Below, piece by piece: positions 26,066 through 34,080 of a stretch of 50,469 nucleotides of DNA. This DNA is from SIG578 sp964508295. GTDB taxonomy: Bacteria > Bacillota > Clostridia > Oscillospirales > Ruminococcaceae. Positions within the stretch are counted from its first letter, which is position 1; each line of letters opens with the position of its first letter. The stretch covers positions 1 to 50,469 of the forward strand of contig CAZDSQ010000002.1 of NCBI GenBank assembly GCA_964508295.1, in the 5' to 3' direction. The notes under the pieces were generated by a model. The model was not told the origin of the DNA. It made no database searches and saw only the letters and a list, made by a program, of their open reading frames with translations. The translations under genes were made by a program, and so were the position numbers.

Positions 26066-26776
26066 ATGAGAAATATTATGCCTGTTTCAAATGAGATGTT
26101 AAGTCAGGCTCTTTTAAAATATCAGATTGAGCGAATCGGCAAAAATTATCCTTTGACGGAAGAATATAATGAAGAGTTTGTGCCGAATAAGACTACGGAT
26201 GAAAAGATCTATAAACTTATTCGGTTAGAGAAAAAGCCTTATTATGTTTTGATTAACACTTTTGGAAAAAGGGTTGCTTGCATTATAATACTTATTTTTA
26301 CAATGGTGATGACAACCGTATTTAGCGTTAAGGCTCTCAGAGAGCCGTTTATAAACTTTATTGTCAGTACCTATGAAAAGGCATCTGCTATTATTTTCAA
26401 GAGCGATGAGCCAAAACCAAATCAGAGTGTTGTTTTGTCTGAATTTTACGAGCCTGAATATCTCCCGCAGGGTTATACAAAAACCTATGAAGAAAAGGGA
26501 TATTTCTTTTATTTTTGTGAGTTCATCGACCAAGACGGTAATATTATAAATACAGAAAATTTCATCACAGAAAATGCTATTTTGAGTATAAATACTGAAA
26601 ATGTCGAAACCGAAAAAAAGTTTATAAATGATAATAAAACCGAAGCGATATACTATGAAAATAAAGGAGTAAAGGAAATAGTTTTCAGTCTTGATGGCTA
26701 TGGATTTACAGTGTCGGGAAAGGTGGAAAAGGCAGAACTTATCAAAATTGCGGAATCTATGAAAAAAATAGAATAA
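26066..26776 (+). CDS. Membrane anti-sigma factor with DUF4367-like sensor domain
   Basis: A 236-residue single-pass membrane protein whose ATG follows directly on the sigma factor stop. Residues 1-68 are cytosolic and would bind the sigma factor. A transmembrane helix spans about 70-90. The outside part from about 120 begins SEFYEPEYLPQGYTK, which is the start of a DUF4367-type domain (PEYLPxGY), and ends with a FSLDGYGFTVSGKV strand pair. Known: DUF4367 proteins often sit next to ECF sigma genes in Clostridia. Inferred: it senses an envelope signal and sequesters the sigma factor. Confidence 0.8.
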   Translation: MRNIMPVSNEMLSQALLKYQIERIGKNYPLTEEYNEEFVPNKTTDEKIYKLIRLEKKPYYVLINTFGKRVACIIILIFTMVMTTVFSVKALREPFINFIVSTYEKASAIIFKSDEPKPNQSVVLSEFYEPEYLPQGYTKTYEEKGYFFYFCEFIDQDGNIINTENFITENAILSINTENVETEKKFINDNKTEAIYYENKGVKEIVFSLDGYGFTVSGKVEKAELIKIAESMKKIE

Positions 26777-26800
26777 TTTTTTACAATTTTTGTCACAAAA

Positions 26801-26865
26801 CCCTCTTTTCATTTGTTATAGATATTAAGGGAACTTAATATCTCTTAATTCAAATGAAAAGGGGG
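26801..26865 (+). promoter_or_regulatory. Long two-tier hairpin burying a Shine-Dalgarno site
   Basis: CCCTCTTTTCATTTG (26801-26815) can pair over 15 bp (one T-G wobble) with CAAATGAAAAGGGGG (26851-26865). Inside, AGATATTAAG (26820-26829) pairs perfectly with CTTAATATCT (26834-26843) around the GNRA loop GGAA. The GGGGG of the outer stem is the ribosome binding site of the gene starting at 26874. This points to translational control of the secreted protein; no T-run follows, so it is not a simple terminator. Confidence 0.65.
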
Positions 26866-26873
26866 TGAATTTT

Positions 26874-27302
26874 ATGTGGAAAAAACTATTATGTTTTGTT
26901 ATGTCTATCGTAACCATAGCGTTGTTGTGTGGAACTGTAGCTTATGCTCAGGGCAGTATAACGGAAAATTTTAATTCTGAAATTCAGCCGTGTTATGAAT
27001 TTACAAAGAGTAATAACGAAACACTGGCAATTTCAAATGACAGCGCACTCTGTGGAAGTACACTTACGGGTTACTCCGGCACGACCACCAAAATAACAAT
27101 CAAAATGAGTCTGGAGAAAAAGGTTCTTTGGTGGTGGAGCGAGCAGACAAGCTGGACAGCTACCTTTAACAGCTATCGGGGTTCTCTTTCTAAATCCTAT
27201 AGCGTTGGCGGTGGTACATATCGTGTCAAGGCGGTTTATACCGTCTACAGCGGCACACAAAGTGAGACTATAACAGGCTATAGTCAAGAGGTAAAAAACT
27301 AA
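26874..27302 (+). CDS. Small secreted protein of the sigma-factor cluster
   Basis: A 142-residue exported protein. ATG at 26874 is chosen over the upstream GTG at 26865 because GGGGGTG then sits at normal distance. The signal peptide is MWKKLLCFVMSIVTIALLCG to TVAYA (about 1-25). The mature part has two cysteines, TGYSGTTTKITIKMSLEKK, a Trp-rich VLWWWSEQTSWTATF and a closing SYSVGGGTYRVKAVYTVYSG, which looks like a small all-beta domain. Secreted proteins with this S-Y-x-V-x-x-G-T-Y-R-V-K-A ending are common in Clostridia; no function is known to me. It is probably controlled by the hairpin before it and co-transcribed with the sigma pair. Confidence 0.75.
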   Translation: MWKKLLCFVMSIVTIALLCGTVAYAQGSITENFNSEIQPCYEFTKSNNETLAISNDSALCGSTLTGYSGTTTKITIKMSLEKKVLWWWSEQTSWTATFNSYRGSLSKSYSVGGGTYRVKAVYTVYSGTQSETITGYSQEVKN

Positions 27303-27325
27303 GAGTAAAGAAAAGAGGAAAGATT

Positions 27326-27718
27326 ATGAAAAAATCCAAAATCAAATTTATTATTGCTACAGCAATAATGCTCTGTATAACCTGTGTAACAGTTTATGCT
27401 TCAAGTTATACAACAACAATCGCATTTCAAGGAGAACATAAGGGGTCAACAAGAGAATTTGATGGGCAAAATATAATGTATTCTGCGGCTACATACAGTT
27501 CAGCGCCAGATTCTGTAGTAAAGGTATATTGGGTTTCATTATATAGAAAGAATTTTATAGGTTCTACACTTATAGGAAAATCCAAAGACTTGCAACGGGA
27601 TGGCTATAGTGAAGTTAAATGGTCAAATGTTGGTTCAGGAAAATATTATTTGTATTTTACAAAAGCACGTGATGGAATTAATGTTTATAGTGATAAAATA
27701 ACTATAAAGAATTACTAA
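27326..27718 (+). CDS. Second small secreted beta-rich protein
   Basis: A 130-residue exported protein starting 23 bp after the previous gene; GAGGAAAG precedes the ATG. Signal peptide about 1-25 (MKKSKIKFIIATAIMLCITC, then VTVYA). The mature region alternates polar and hydrophobic residues (SYTTTIAFQGEHKG, VVKVYWVSLYRKNF, GSGKYYLYFTKARDG, DKITIKNY), typical of a small beta sandwich. It has no cysteine in the mature part. It is not obviously homologous to its neighbour but similar in size and export. I do not recognise the family. Confidence 0.7.
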   Translation: MKKSKIKFIIATAIMLCITCVTVYASSYTTTIAFQGEHKGSTREFDGQNIMYSAATYSSAPDSVVKVYWVSLYRKNFIGSTLIGKSKDLQRDGYSEVKWSNVGSGKYYLYFTKARDGINVYSDKITIKNY

Positions 27719-27746
27719 TATTCTAAAAAAGGAAAGCAGAATTAAA

Positions 27747-28271
27747 ATGTTAACAGAAACAGATGCATATTTATTTGGCTTTTTTGCACTGATTATTGTG
27801 GAAGTGGTCTTATTTATAATGAAGGTCAATGCGAAGCGTAAGGTGATGATAGGTCTTTTTGTTACTTACATAACCCTTGCTTTGAGTGTAACGCTTTTCC
27901 CGATTCCGTTTCAGGAAACATATCTTTCAGGGTATGAGTACAATTTTATTCCGTTTAAGTCCATTGCCGACAGTTTAAATGCGGGATTAAGACCTGCAAT
28001 TATGTCTGTGGCGGGAAACATTATATTAACTATGCCTTTTGGGTTTTTAGCTACTCTGCTTAAAAATAACAAAAAAATTTTAAGCATACTATGCCTGATC
28101 GTTCTATTTTCCTTTATGATAGAAATGCTCCAATTAGTAATAGGCTTAGGCATAGGATATAGATACAGAAATGTAGATATTGATGATATAATTTTAAACA
28201 CTATAGGCGGAATAGTAGGTTATGCTATATACAAGATAACTCCGAGAAAGATTTTAAATATATTTGAATAA
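27747..28271 (+). CDS. VanZ-like membrane protein
   Basis: A 174-residue integral membrane protein with about four helices (8-24, 32-52, 82-104, 110-130). VanZ-type signatures: LSVTLFPIPF after the second helix, then YNFIPFKSIADSL, GNIILTMPFGFLATLL and a final DIDDIILNTIGGIVGYAIYK. VanZ proteins give low-level teicoplanin resistance in enterococci, but most family members are uncharacterised. As last gene of the sigma cluster it fits an envelope-stress regulon. GGAAAG lies upstream of the ATG. Confidence 0.82.
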   Translation: MLTETDAYLFGFFALIIVEVVLFIMKVNAKRKVMIGLFVTYITLALSVTLFPIPFQETYLSGYEYNFIPFKSIADSLNAGLRPAIMSVAGNIILTMPFGFLATLLKNNKKILSILCLIVLFSFMIEMLQLVIGLGIGYRYRNVDIDDIILNTIGGIVGYAIYKITPRKILNIFE

Positions 28272-28280
28272 TGAGTCGCA

Positions 28281-28309
28281 TTGACAATAAAATGAATGTT
28301 TGATAAACT
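28281..28309 (+). promoter_or_regulatory. Possible promoter downstream of vanZ
   Basis: TTGACA (28281-28286), 17-bp spacer, TAAACT (28304-28309; 4 of 6). It could drive the frameshifted lipoprotein gene by read-through, or a short RNA of about 100 nt ending at the hairpin at 28392-28420. Confidence 0.4.
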
Positions 28310-28391
28310 AAAGCTGTAAAATACTTGTGCTGTATTAAGGTCTTTTACGTGCTTTGAGTCAGTCGCAGTTATATTTACTGTTATAAAAACT

Positions 28392-28420
28392 AAAGCGGCT
28401 GATAAATCAGCCGCTTTTTG
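28392..28420 (+). terminator. Terminator of the sigma/VanZ cluster
   Basis: AAAGCGGCTGA (28392-28402), TAAA loop, TCAGCCGCTTT (28407-28417), then TT. Confidence 0.85.
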
Positions 28421-28440
28421 TTATTTACGGAGGTGTTCCT

Positions 28441-29032
28441 ATGAAAAAAATGTTGGTTGTTTCTGCTGTTTTTATGGCCATTCTCTTGTCATCGTGCGAG
28501 GCGAGTGATTATGTAAAGCTCAGGTATCATTAGAAATGAGAGCAACAATAACTCATCTGACATAAGTTCTGTTATACTAATAGAGCAGGAAACGGAAGAA
28601 AATTCAATTTCAAGCATCTCAGAAAGCTCGGGACTTCCTGTGTCGCCTGATGATAGAGTAACCTCATCTAATATCTTTTCTGATGAGGAACAGAGTTCGA
28701 GTGTTCCGTCAGAAGCTACAACATCTCATTATCATACAACACTTTTTAACCATTTAAGTTCCGCCGTGTTCAAGGTGGGCGAGGAGAAATTTATTGAGTT
28801 TTCAAGCTTTACTAAAAATGCCAAAGAGGTAAAGTGCTATCTTGCGCCTACTACCAATAAAACCGACGAGATTGTATACGACACTGAGACGGCCGAGTTC
28901 AGACAAGAAAAGGATGGCTGCTACATAAAAGGCTTAAAACAAGGTGGAGTTTTTCTGTGCATAGAGGTTAAAGATGAAAACGGAGAAAAACATAAAGGCA
29001 ATATCTTAATAAGGTTTTTAAATGAAATGTAA
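28441..29032 (+). pseudogene. Frameshifted lipoprotein gene
   Basis: GGAGGTG precedes ATG 28441, which opens a lipoprotein signal peptide (MKKMLVVSAVFMAILLSSC, lipobox LSSC) but runs into TAG at 28531-28533. A different frame is open from 28517 to 29032. It encodes a Ser/Asn/Glu-rich linker (NNNSSDISS, QETEENSISSISESS) and then a beta-rich domain with VFKVGEEKFIEFSSF and VKCYLAPTTNKTDE. Skipping one base near 28516 joins the two into one lipoprotein of about 195 residues. So either the gene is broken by a 1-nt insertion or the read has an error. I do not recognise the C-terminal domain. Confidence 0.7.
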
Positions 29033-29061
29033 AAAAAGGAACCCGCTGGGGTTCCTTTTTT
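29032..29061. terminator. Bidirectional terminator between lipoprotein gene and proC
   Basis: AAAAAAGGAACCC (29032-29044), GCTG loop, GGGTTCCTTTTTT (29049-29061). A and T runs on both sides serve both convergent genes. Confidence 0.9.
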
Positions 29062-29067
29062 GTGATT

Positions 29068-29865
29068 TTATAGTTTTTTTGCCTTGTTGTAGGCGGCTTT
29101 TACGGCGTCGATAAACGCTTTAGGTACGCCCGCATCTTCAAGAACGTAAATTCCTTCAATGGTAGCGCCGCCGGGGCTACAAACATCTTTTTTAAGCTGT
29201 TCGGGTGATGTGCTGCTCTCTATAGCAAGGCTCGCCGCTCCCAAAACCGTCTGCCGCGCGAGCTTTAGCGCGGTGTCGGCCTCTAAGCCGAGCTTCTCGC
29301 CGCCGTCGGCGAGCGCCTGCATAATAAGATAGATAAATGCAGGTCCGCAGCCCGAAACTGCCATTCCCGCGTCGATAAGTCCCTCGTCAATGCGCTCAAG
29401 CTCTCCCGAAAGAGCGAGCATAGAGATAAACTCGGCGGTCTCATCGTCAGATACAAGGGCGTTAGGGGAGTAGAGCGTCATTCCTGCGCCTACTGAAACC
29501 GAGGTGTTGGGCATAATTCTGATAACGGGAACTTCTTTGCCAACCATAGCGCAAATTCGCTCGGTGGTAACGCCTGCCGCCATTGAAACTATTATAAATC
29601 TGTCCTCTCTCGAGAGCAGGGCAGGCTTTATCTCCTCAAAGGTTTCAGAAATTACCTGCGGCTTTACGCCGATAAAGATATACTTGCACTCATTGCATAA
29701 ATCGGCGGCGGTTGTGCAGAGCGCACCGCTCTCGCCCGCAACCTCTTTTGCCTTTTCTAAAAAGTTGTCGGCAAGTAAAACCCTCTCGCCGCCTATTTTC
29801 TTAATGACACTTGTGGCGAGCGCGCCGCCCATTTTTCCCGTGCCTATAAATCCTGCATATTTCAA
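29068..29865 (-). CDS. proC: Pyrroline-5-carboxylate reductase
   Basis: Last step of proline synthesis: reduces pyrroline-5-carboxylate to L-proline with NAD(P)H. 265 residues, normal length. Seen: Rossmann start FIGTGKMGGALA (6-17), FIGVKPQ, VIRIMPNTSVSVGAGM, and the family signature GCGPAFIYLIMQALADGGEK followed by GLEADTALKLARQTVLGA and CSPGGATIEGI. It is the third gene of a proBAC operon, 11 bp after proA. Confidence 0.95.
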   Translation of the reverse strand: MKYAGFIGTGKMGGALATSVIKKIGGERVLLADNFLEKAKEVAGESGALCTTAADLCNECKYIFIGVKPQVISETFEEIKPALLSREDRFIIVSMAAGVTTERICAMVGKEVPVIRIMPNTSVSVGAGMTLYSPNALVSDDETAEFISMLALSGELERIDEGLIDAGMAVSGCGPAFIYLIMQALADGGEKLGLEADTALKLARQTVLGAASLAIESSTSPEQLKKDVCSPGGATIEGIYVLEDAGVPKAFIDAVKAAYNKAKKL

Positions 29866-29876
29866 AAAAACACTTC

Positions 29877-31112
29877 CTATCTTGTGTGTCCGTTTCCTTC
29901 GATAATGTATTTGTAAGCGGTAAGCTCGGCTATTCCCATAGGGCCTCTTGCATGCATCTTTTGGGTGGAGATACCCATTTCACAACCAAGACCAAACTCG
30001 CCGCCATCAGTAAACCTTGTAGAAGCGTTAACGTAGACCGCCGCGCTGTCAACAAACCGAGTGAAATACTCTTGCGCCGCCGCATCTTCGGAAATTATCG
30101 CCTCGCTGTGTCCTGTCGAGTGGTTTGAAATATGCAAGGCTGCCGCCTTTACATCGTCGACCACCTTAACGGCAAGAATATAATCAAGAAACTCTGTGTC
30201 AAAGTCAGCATCCGATGCAGGAGTGCCGCCTATAATCTTGATAGATTCGGGACAAAGTCGAAGCTCGACTCTGCCTTTTAGCCTCTCGGAAAGCATCGGC
30301 AAGAACTCGTTCGCTATATCCTTGTGAACAAGGCAGACCTCAGCCGCGTTGCAGACAGAGGGACGCGAAGTTTTGGCGTTGTCAATAATGTCAAGCGCCT
30401 TTGTAAAGCTTGCGGCCTTGTCAACGTAAATATGGCATATTCCTGTTCCTGTCTGTATGCAGGGAACAGTCGCATTCTGAACGCAGGCATCAATAAGTCC
30501 CTTGCCGCCGCGGGGAATGAGAAGGTCAACATAGCCGTTGGCACGCATAAGCTCGTTTGCGCTCTCGCGCGAGGTGTCCTCAATCAAGTTCACAAGCGTT
30601 TGGGGCAAGTTAAGTAAGGAGAGGCCTTTTCTCATAGCGGCTACGATTGCGCTCGCTGAGCGGAAAGCATCTTTTCCGCCTCGCAGAACGCTTATATTTC
30701 CGCTTTTAAGGCATAGAGCCGCAACATCGGCGGTAACGTTGGGGCGGCTTTCGTAAATGATAGCCACAACCCCGATGGGAACAGAAACCTTTTTGATTAA
30801 AAGCCCGTCATCTCTGCGGTACTCGCTTAAAGACTTACAAAGCGGGTCGGGGAGAGCGGCAACCTTTTTCATAGATGCCGCCATATCGGCTATTCTCTCA
30901 CTCGTCAGGCGTAGTCTGTCGAGCATAACCTCGGAGATTTTGCCGCGTGCCGCCTCTAAGTCTAAAGCATTTTCGCTTAAAATCATTTCAGTATCCGCTA
31001 TCAATGCGTCAGCCATAGCGCAGACCGCCGCGGAGCGCACCTCGTCAGACAGGGCACAGACAGCGTTCTTTGCTCTTTTTGCATTTATAAGAATTTGCGC
31101 TGTTGTCAGCAT
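29877..31112 (-). CDS. proA: Gamma-glutamyl phosphate reductase
   Basis: Reduces gamma-glutamyl phosphate to glutamate semialdehyde with NADPH (second step of proline synthesis). The start at 31112 gives MLTTAQILINAKRAKNAV, 411 residues, 4 bp after the proB stop; the longer frame would overlap proB. Seen: aldehyde-dehydrogenase fold with IYESRPNVT, the catalytic-cysteine motif SRPSVCNAAE, and a C-terminal FTDGGEFGLGCEMGISTQ then HARGPMGIAELT. Complete. Confidence 0.95.
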   Translation of the reverse strand: MLTTAQILINAKRAKNAVCALSDEVRSAAVCAMADALIADTEMILSENALDLEAARGKISEVMLDRLRLTSERIADMAASMKKVAALPDPLCKSLSEYRRDDGLLIKKVSVPIGVVAIIYESRPNVTADVAALCLKSGNISVLRGGKDAFRSASAIVAAMRKGLSLLNLPQTLVNLIEDTSRESANELMRANGYVDLLIPRGGKGLIDACVQNATVPCIQTGTGICHIYVDKAASFTKALDIIDNAKTSRPSVCNAAEVCLVHKDIANEFLPMLSERLKGRVELRLCPESIKIIGGTPASDADFDTEFLDYILAVKVVDDVKAAALHISNHSTGHSEAIISEDAAAQEYFTRFVDSAAVYVNASTRFTDGGEFGLGCEMGISTQKMHARGPMGIAELTAYKYIIEGNGHTR

Positions 31113-31116
31113 AAAA

Positions 31117-31884
31117 TCACTTCTTTCCGATAAAACGGGTTCCGACATTTTCGCCCTTAATAATGTCGTAAAGCTTTAAGGGGTCGGAGCCGTTTGCAAT
31201 AACCATATCAATGCCATCATTTGTGGCAATCTCAGCCGCGTGTAGCTTGGTTTTCATTCCGCCCGTGCCGAGAGATGAGCCTTTTCCCTCGCCGAGAGCC
31301 ATAATTTCGGGTGTAAGTTCCTCAACTACAGAGAGTAGTTTTGCGTTTTTGTCGCGCCTCGGGTCAGCGGTGTAAAGCCCGTCAATGTCAGAGAGCAGAA
31401 CTAAAAGGTCTGCCTTAACGCTTACAGAAACAATTGCGGCAAGGGTGTCGTTGTCGCCGATAACTATCTCCTCGGTGGCAACGGTATCGTTTTCGTTTAT
31501 GATAGGCAGAGCATCAAGTTCTAAAAGGCGGTTTAGGGTGTTCTCAAAGTTTTGATGGCGCTGCTCGTTTCTAAGGTCGGAGCCCGTTATGAGAACCTGC
31601 GCGGTGGTGTGGTTGTACTGCGAGAAAAGCCTGTCGTATGTATACATAAGCTCGCATTGACCAACCGCGGCGGCGGCCTGTTTTGTAGGAATGTCGGATG
31701 GGCGCTCTTTGAAGTTAAGCTTTCCCATTCCCATACCGATAGCGCCCGAGGAAACTAAAATAACCTCGTGCCCGATATTTTTAAGGTCGCTTAAAATTTT
31801 GCAAAGCTCCTCAACCAAAAGAATATTCATTCTGCCTGTCGGGTGGGCAAGTGTAGATGTTCCGACTTTAACTACAATTCGCAT
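31117..31884 (-). CDS. proB: Glutamate 5-kinase
   Basis: Phosphorylates glutamate to gamma-glutamyl phosphate, the committed step of proline synthesis. 255 residues: the amino-acid-kinase domain only (VVKVGTSTLAHPTG, LVSSGAIGMGMGKL, NENDTVATEE, GDNDTLAAIVSV, LLSDIDGLYTADPR, GTGGMKTKLHAA). It lacks the C-terminal PUA domain present in enterobacterial ProB (about 367 residues), as in many short Firmicute forms. First gene of proBAC, with GGAG upstream of the ATG. Confidence 0.94.
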   Translation of the reverse strand: MRIVVKVGTSTLAHPTGRMNILLVEELCKILSDLKNIGHEVILVSSGAIGMGMGKLNFKERPSDIPTKQAAAAVGQCELMYTYDRLFSQYNHTTAQVLITGSDLRNEQRHQNFENTLNRLLELDALPIINENDTVATEEIVIGDNDTLAAIVSVSVKADLLVLLSDIDGLYTADPRRDKNAKLLSVVEELTPEIMALGEGKGSSLGTGGMKTKLHAAEIATNDGIDMVIANGSDPLKLYDIIKGENVGTRFIGKK

Positions 31885-31913
31885 AAGCCTGTCTCCAAAT
31901 TAAAGTTTTCTTT

Positions 31914-31942
31914 ATTATACTAAATTATTTATCATTTTTCAA
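31914..31942 (-). promoter_or_regulatory. Promoter of proBAC
   Basis: Minus strand TTGAAA (31942-31937), 17 bp, TATAAT (31919-31914). No T-box-like leader is seen in the short leader before proB. Confidence 0.78.
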
Positions 31943-31992
31943 TCAAAAACTACAAATAATTATATAGCGCGGTTTTCGACAAAAAGTTGCGG

Positions 31993-32021
31993 TTGCCAAT
32001 GGCAAATAAATCTGCTAAAAT
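31993..32021 (+). promoter_or_regulatory. Promoter of the branching enzyme gene
   Basis: TTGCCA (31993-31998), 17 bp, TAAAAT (32016-32021) with a TGC extended -10. AAGGAG at 32040-32045 precedes the ATG at 32053. It is divergent from proBAC. Confidence 0.68.
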
Positions 32022-32052
32022 AATGATGTAAGGACAAGCAAGGAGAAATGCT

Positions 32053-34044
32053 ATGAACTACAAAATTTTTGAAATCGACCCCTATTTAAAGCCTTTTAAA
32101 GAAGATATAGAACTGAGGATGGAAAATTTCGCTCGAAAGAAGACTGAGCTTTTGGGTGAAACAACTTCGCTTTGCGATTTTGCAAACGGCTATGAGTATT
32201 TCGGTATTCATAAAACCAAAAACGGCTGGGTCTATAGAGAATGGGCGCCTGCCGCTGAAAAAATGTTCTTTACGGGCGATTTTAATAATTGGGATATCTA
32301 TGCAAACGAGATGACGCGCCTTGATAACGGCGTTTTTGAAATTGAGCTTGAGGCTAAGGACACCCTTAAGGTTGGTCAAAAGGTGCAAGCTATAGTAATT
32401 CATAATGGGGAAACTTTGCGCCGAATTCCGTCTTATGCCACAAGAGTTGTGCAGGATAAGGACACGTATATCTGGTGCGCCGAGGTTGACGACGTTCTTT
32501 TTGATGGCTTTGAGTGGACCGACGGCGCTTTCAAGCCTAATAAAACCCCCTATATTTACGAGTGCCATATAGGAATGGCGCAGGAGGATTATAAGGTCGG
32601 CTCCTTTGACGAGTTTACCGATAATATTTTGCCACGAATTAAAAAGCTCGGCTACAACACCATTCAGATAATGGCAATTATGGAGCATCCTTTTTATGCT
32701 TCGTTTGGCTATCAGGTTTCAAACTTTTTTGCCGTTTCCTCTCGTTTTGGAAAGGGTAAAGAACTTAAAAGGCTTATAAATACCGCTCATAAAATGGGCA
32801 TCGCGGTGTTGCTTGATGTTGTTCATTCCCACGCCGTTAAAAATACGGGTGACGGACTCAATTACTTTGACGGAACAGAGTATCAGTATTTTCACGCTGG
32901 GGAGCGGGGCAACCATAGCGCTTGGGATACAAAGCTCTTTAATTACGGCAAAAACGAAGTGCTGCATTTTCTGCTCTCAAACCTTAAATATTGGCTTGAG
33001 ATATATCACTTTGACGGCTTCCGCTTTGACGGTGTAACCTCAATGTTATATCATAATCACGGCCTTGGAAGTGCATTTTGTAACTACGATATGTATTTCT
33101 CGCTTAATACCGACACCGAGGCGGTAACTTATCTCCAGCTTGCAAACGAACTTATCCACCAACTTAAGCCTAATGCGCTTACCGTTGCCGAGGATATGTC
33201 GGGTATGCCGGGAATGGCTCTGCCGATAGAGGCGGGCGGAATAGGCTTTGACTTTAGGCTTTCAATGGGCGTTCCTGACCTCTGGATTAAGTATTTAAAG
33301 GAATATTCGGACTGGGACTGGGATATGGGCAAGCTTTACTATGAGCTAACGACCCGCCGCCCCCTTGAAAAAAATATCGGGTACTGTGAGTCGCACGATC
33401 AGGCGCTTGTCGGCGATAAGACCATAATGTTCCGCCTTTGCGATGCCGAGATGTACGGCGCCATGAGCAAAGACACCCGGAGCGCCGTTATTGATAGAGG
33501 AATTGCTCTGCATAAGATGCTGAGGCTTGTAACCTCAAGCCTTGCGGGCGAGGGCTATCTTAACTTTATGGGCAACGAGTTCGGCCACCCAGAGTGGATA
33601 GATTTTCCCCGTGAGGGTAACGGCTGGAGCTATCATTATTGCCGCCGCCAATGGAGCCTTGCAGATAATGAGGCTCTGCGTTATGGCGGACTTGAGGCGT
33701 TTGACAAGGCAATGCTCGCTCTCTTAAAGAAAGAGCGCCTTATGACTAAAAAGGCGGTAAACCGCTGGCTTCATCAGGACGATAAGGTGCTGGTCTATTC
33801 AAAGGGCAAAACTGTTTTCGCCTTTAATTTTCACCCCGAAAAGTCCTTTGAGGGATACTTTGTCCCGACGGGCGAAATAGGGCAGTACAAAGCCGTTTTG
33901 TCAACCGACGATGCAGTGTATGGCGGCTTTGGAAGAATTGACACCGAGTACGTCTACACCGCCGAAAAAACCCCCGACGGTAAGATTGGCTTTAAATGCT
34001 ACCTCCCCTCAAGAACCGCCGCCGCCTTCAAAAAAATTGACTAA
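32053..34044 (+). CDS. glgB: 1,4-alpha-glucan branching enzyme, GH13_8-like
   Basis: Cuts alpha-1,4-glucan and rejoins it as alpha-1,6 branches during glycogen synthesis; cytoplasmic. 663 residues. Seen: CBM48-like domain with WAPAAEKMFFTGDFNNWD, then the GH13 barrel: DVVHSHA, DGFRFDGVTSMLYHNHG with nucleophile D326, VAEDMSGMPG with acid/base E380, and CESHDQALVGDK with D449. MGNEFGHPEWIDFPREGNGW and a C-terminal beta domain follow. The MLYHNHG and SGMPG signatures are those of eukaryote-like branching enzymes (GH13_8) rather than the usual bacterial GlgB (GH13_9). It is monocistronic; no glgA, glgC or glgP is in the window. Confidence 0.92.
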   Translation: MNYKIFEIDPYLKPFKEDIELRMENFARKKTELLGETTSLCDFANGYEYFGIHKTKNGWVYREWAPAAEKMFFTGDFNNWDIYANEMTRLDNGVFEIELEAKDTLKVGQKVQAIVIHNGETLRRIPSYATRVVQDKDTYIWCAEVDDVLFDGFEWTDGAFKPNKTPYIYECHIGMAQEDYKVGSFDEFTDNILPRIKKLGYNTIQIMAIMEHPFYASFGYQVSNFFAVSSRFGKGKELKRLINTAHKMGIAVLLDVVHSHAVKNTGDGLNYFDGTEYQYFHAGERGNHSAWDTKLFNYGKNEVLHFLLSNLKYWLEIYHFDGFRFDGVTSMLYHNHGLGSAFCNYDMYFSLNTDTEAVTYLQLANELIHQLKPNALTVAEDMSGMPGMALPIEAGGIGFDFRLSMGVPDLWIKYLKEYSDWDWDMGKLYYELTTRRPLEKNIGYCESHDQALVGDKTIMFRLCDAEMYGAMSKDTRSAVIDRGIALHKMLRLVTSSLAGEGYLNFMGNEFGHPEWIDFPREGNGWSYHYCRRQWSLADNEALRYGGLEAFDKAMLALLKKERLMTKKAVNRWLHQDDKVLVYSKGKTVFAFNFHPEKSFEGYFVPTGEIGQYKAVLSTDDAVYGGFGRIDTEYVYTAEKTPDGKIGFKCYLPSRTAAAFKKID

Positions 34045-34045
34045 C

Positions 34046-34080
34046 AAAAAAGGCCCCCTTTGCACAAGGGAGCCTTTTTT
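34046..34080. terminator. Bidirectional terminator between glgB and the LtaS-like gene
   Basis: AAAAAAGGCCCCCTT (34046-34060) pairs with AAGGGAGCCTTTTTT (34066-34080) apart from one C-A mismatch. It shares the GGCTCCCTT core with other hairpins here and overlaps the LtaS-like stop codon. Confidence 0.85.

Noticed and set aside
26820..26843. GGGAACTT as an ECF -35 element
   Set aside because: Any matching -10 would put the start on the ribosome binding site at 26861; the sequence is better explained as the loop of a hairpin.
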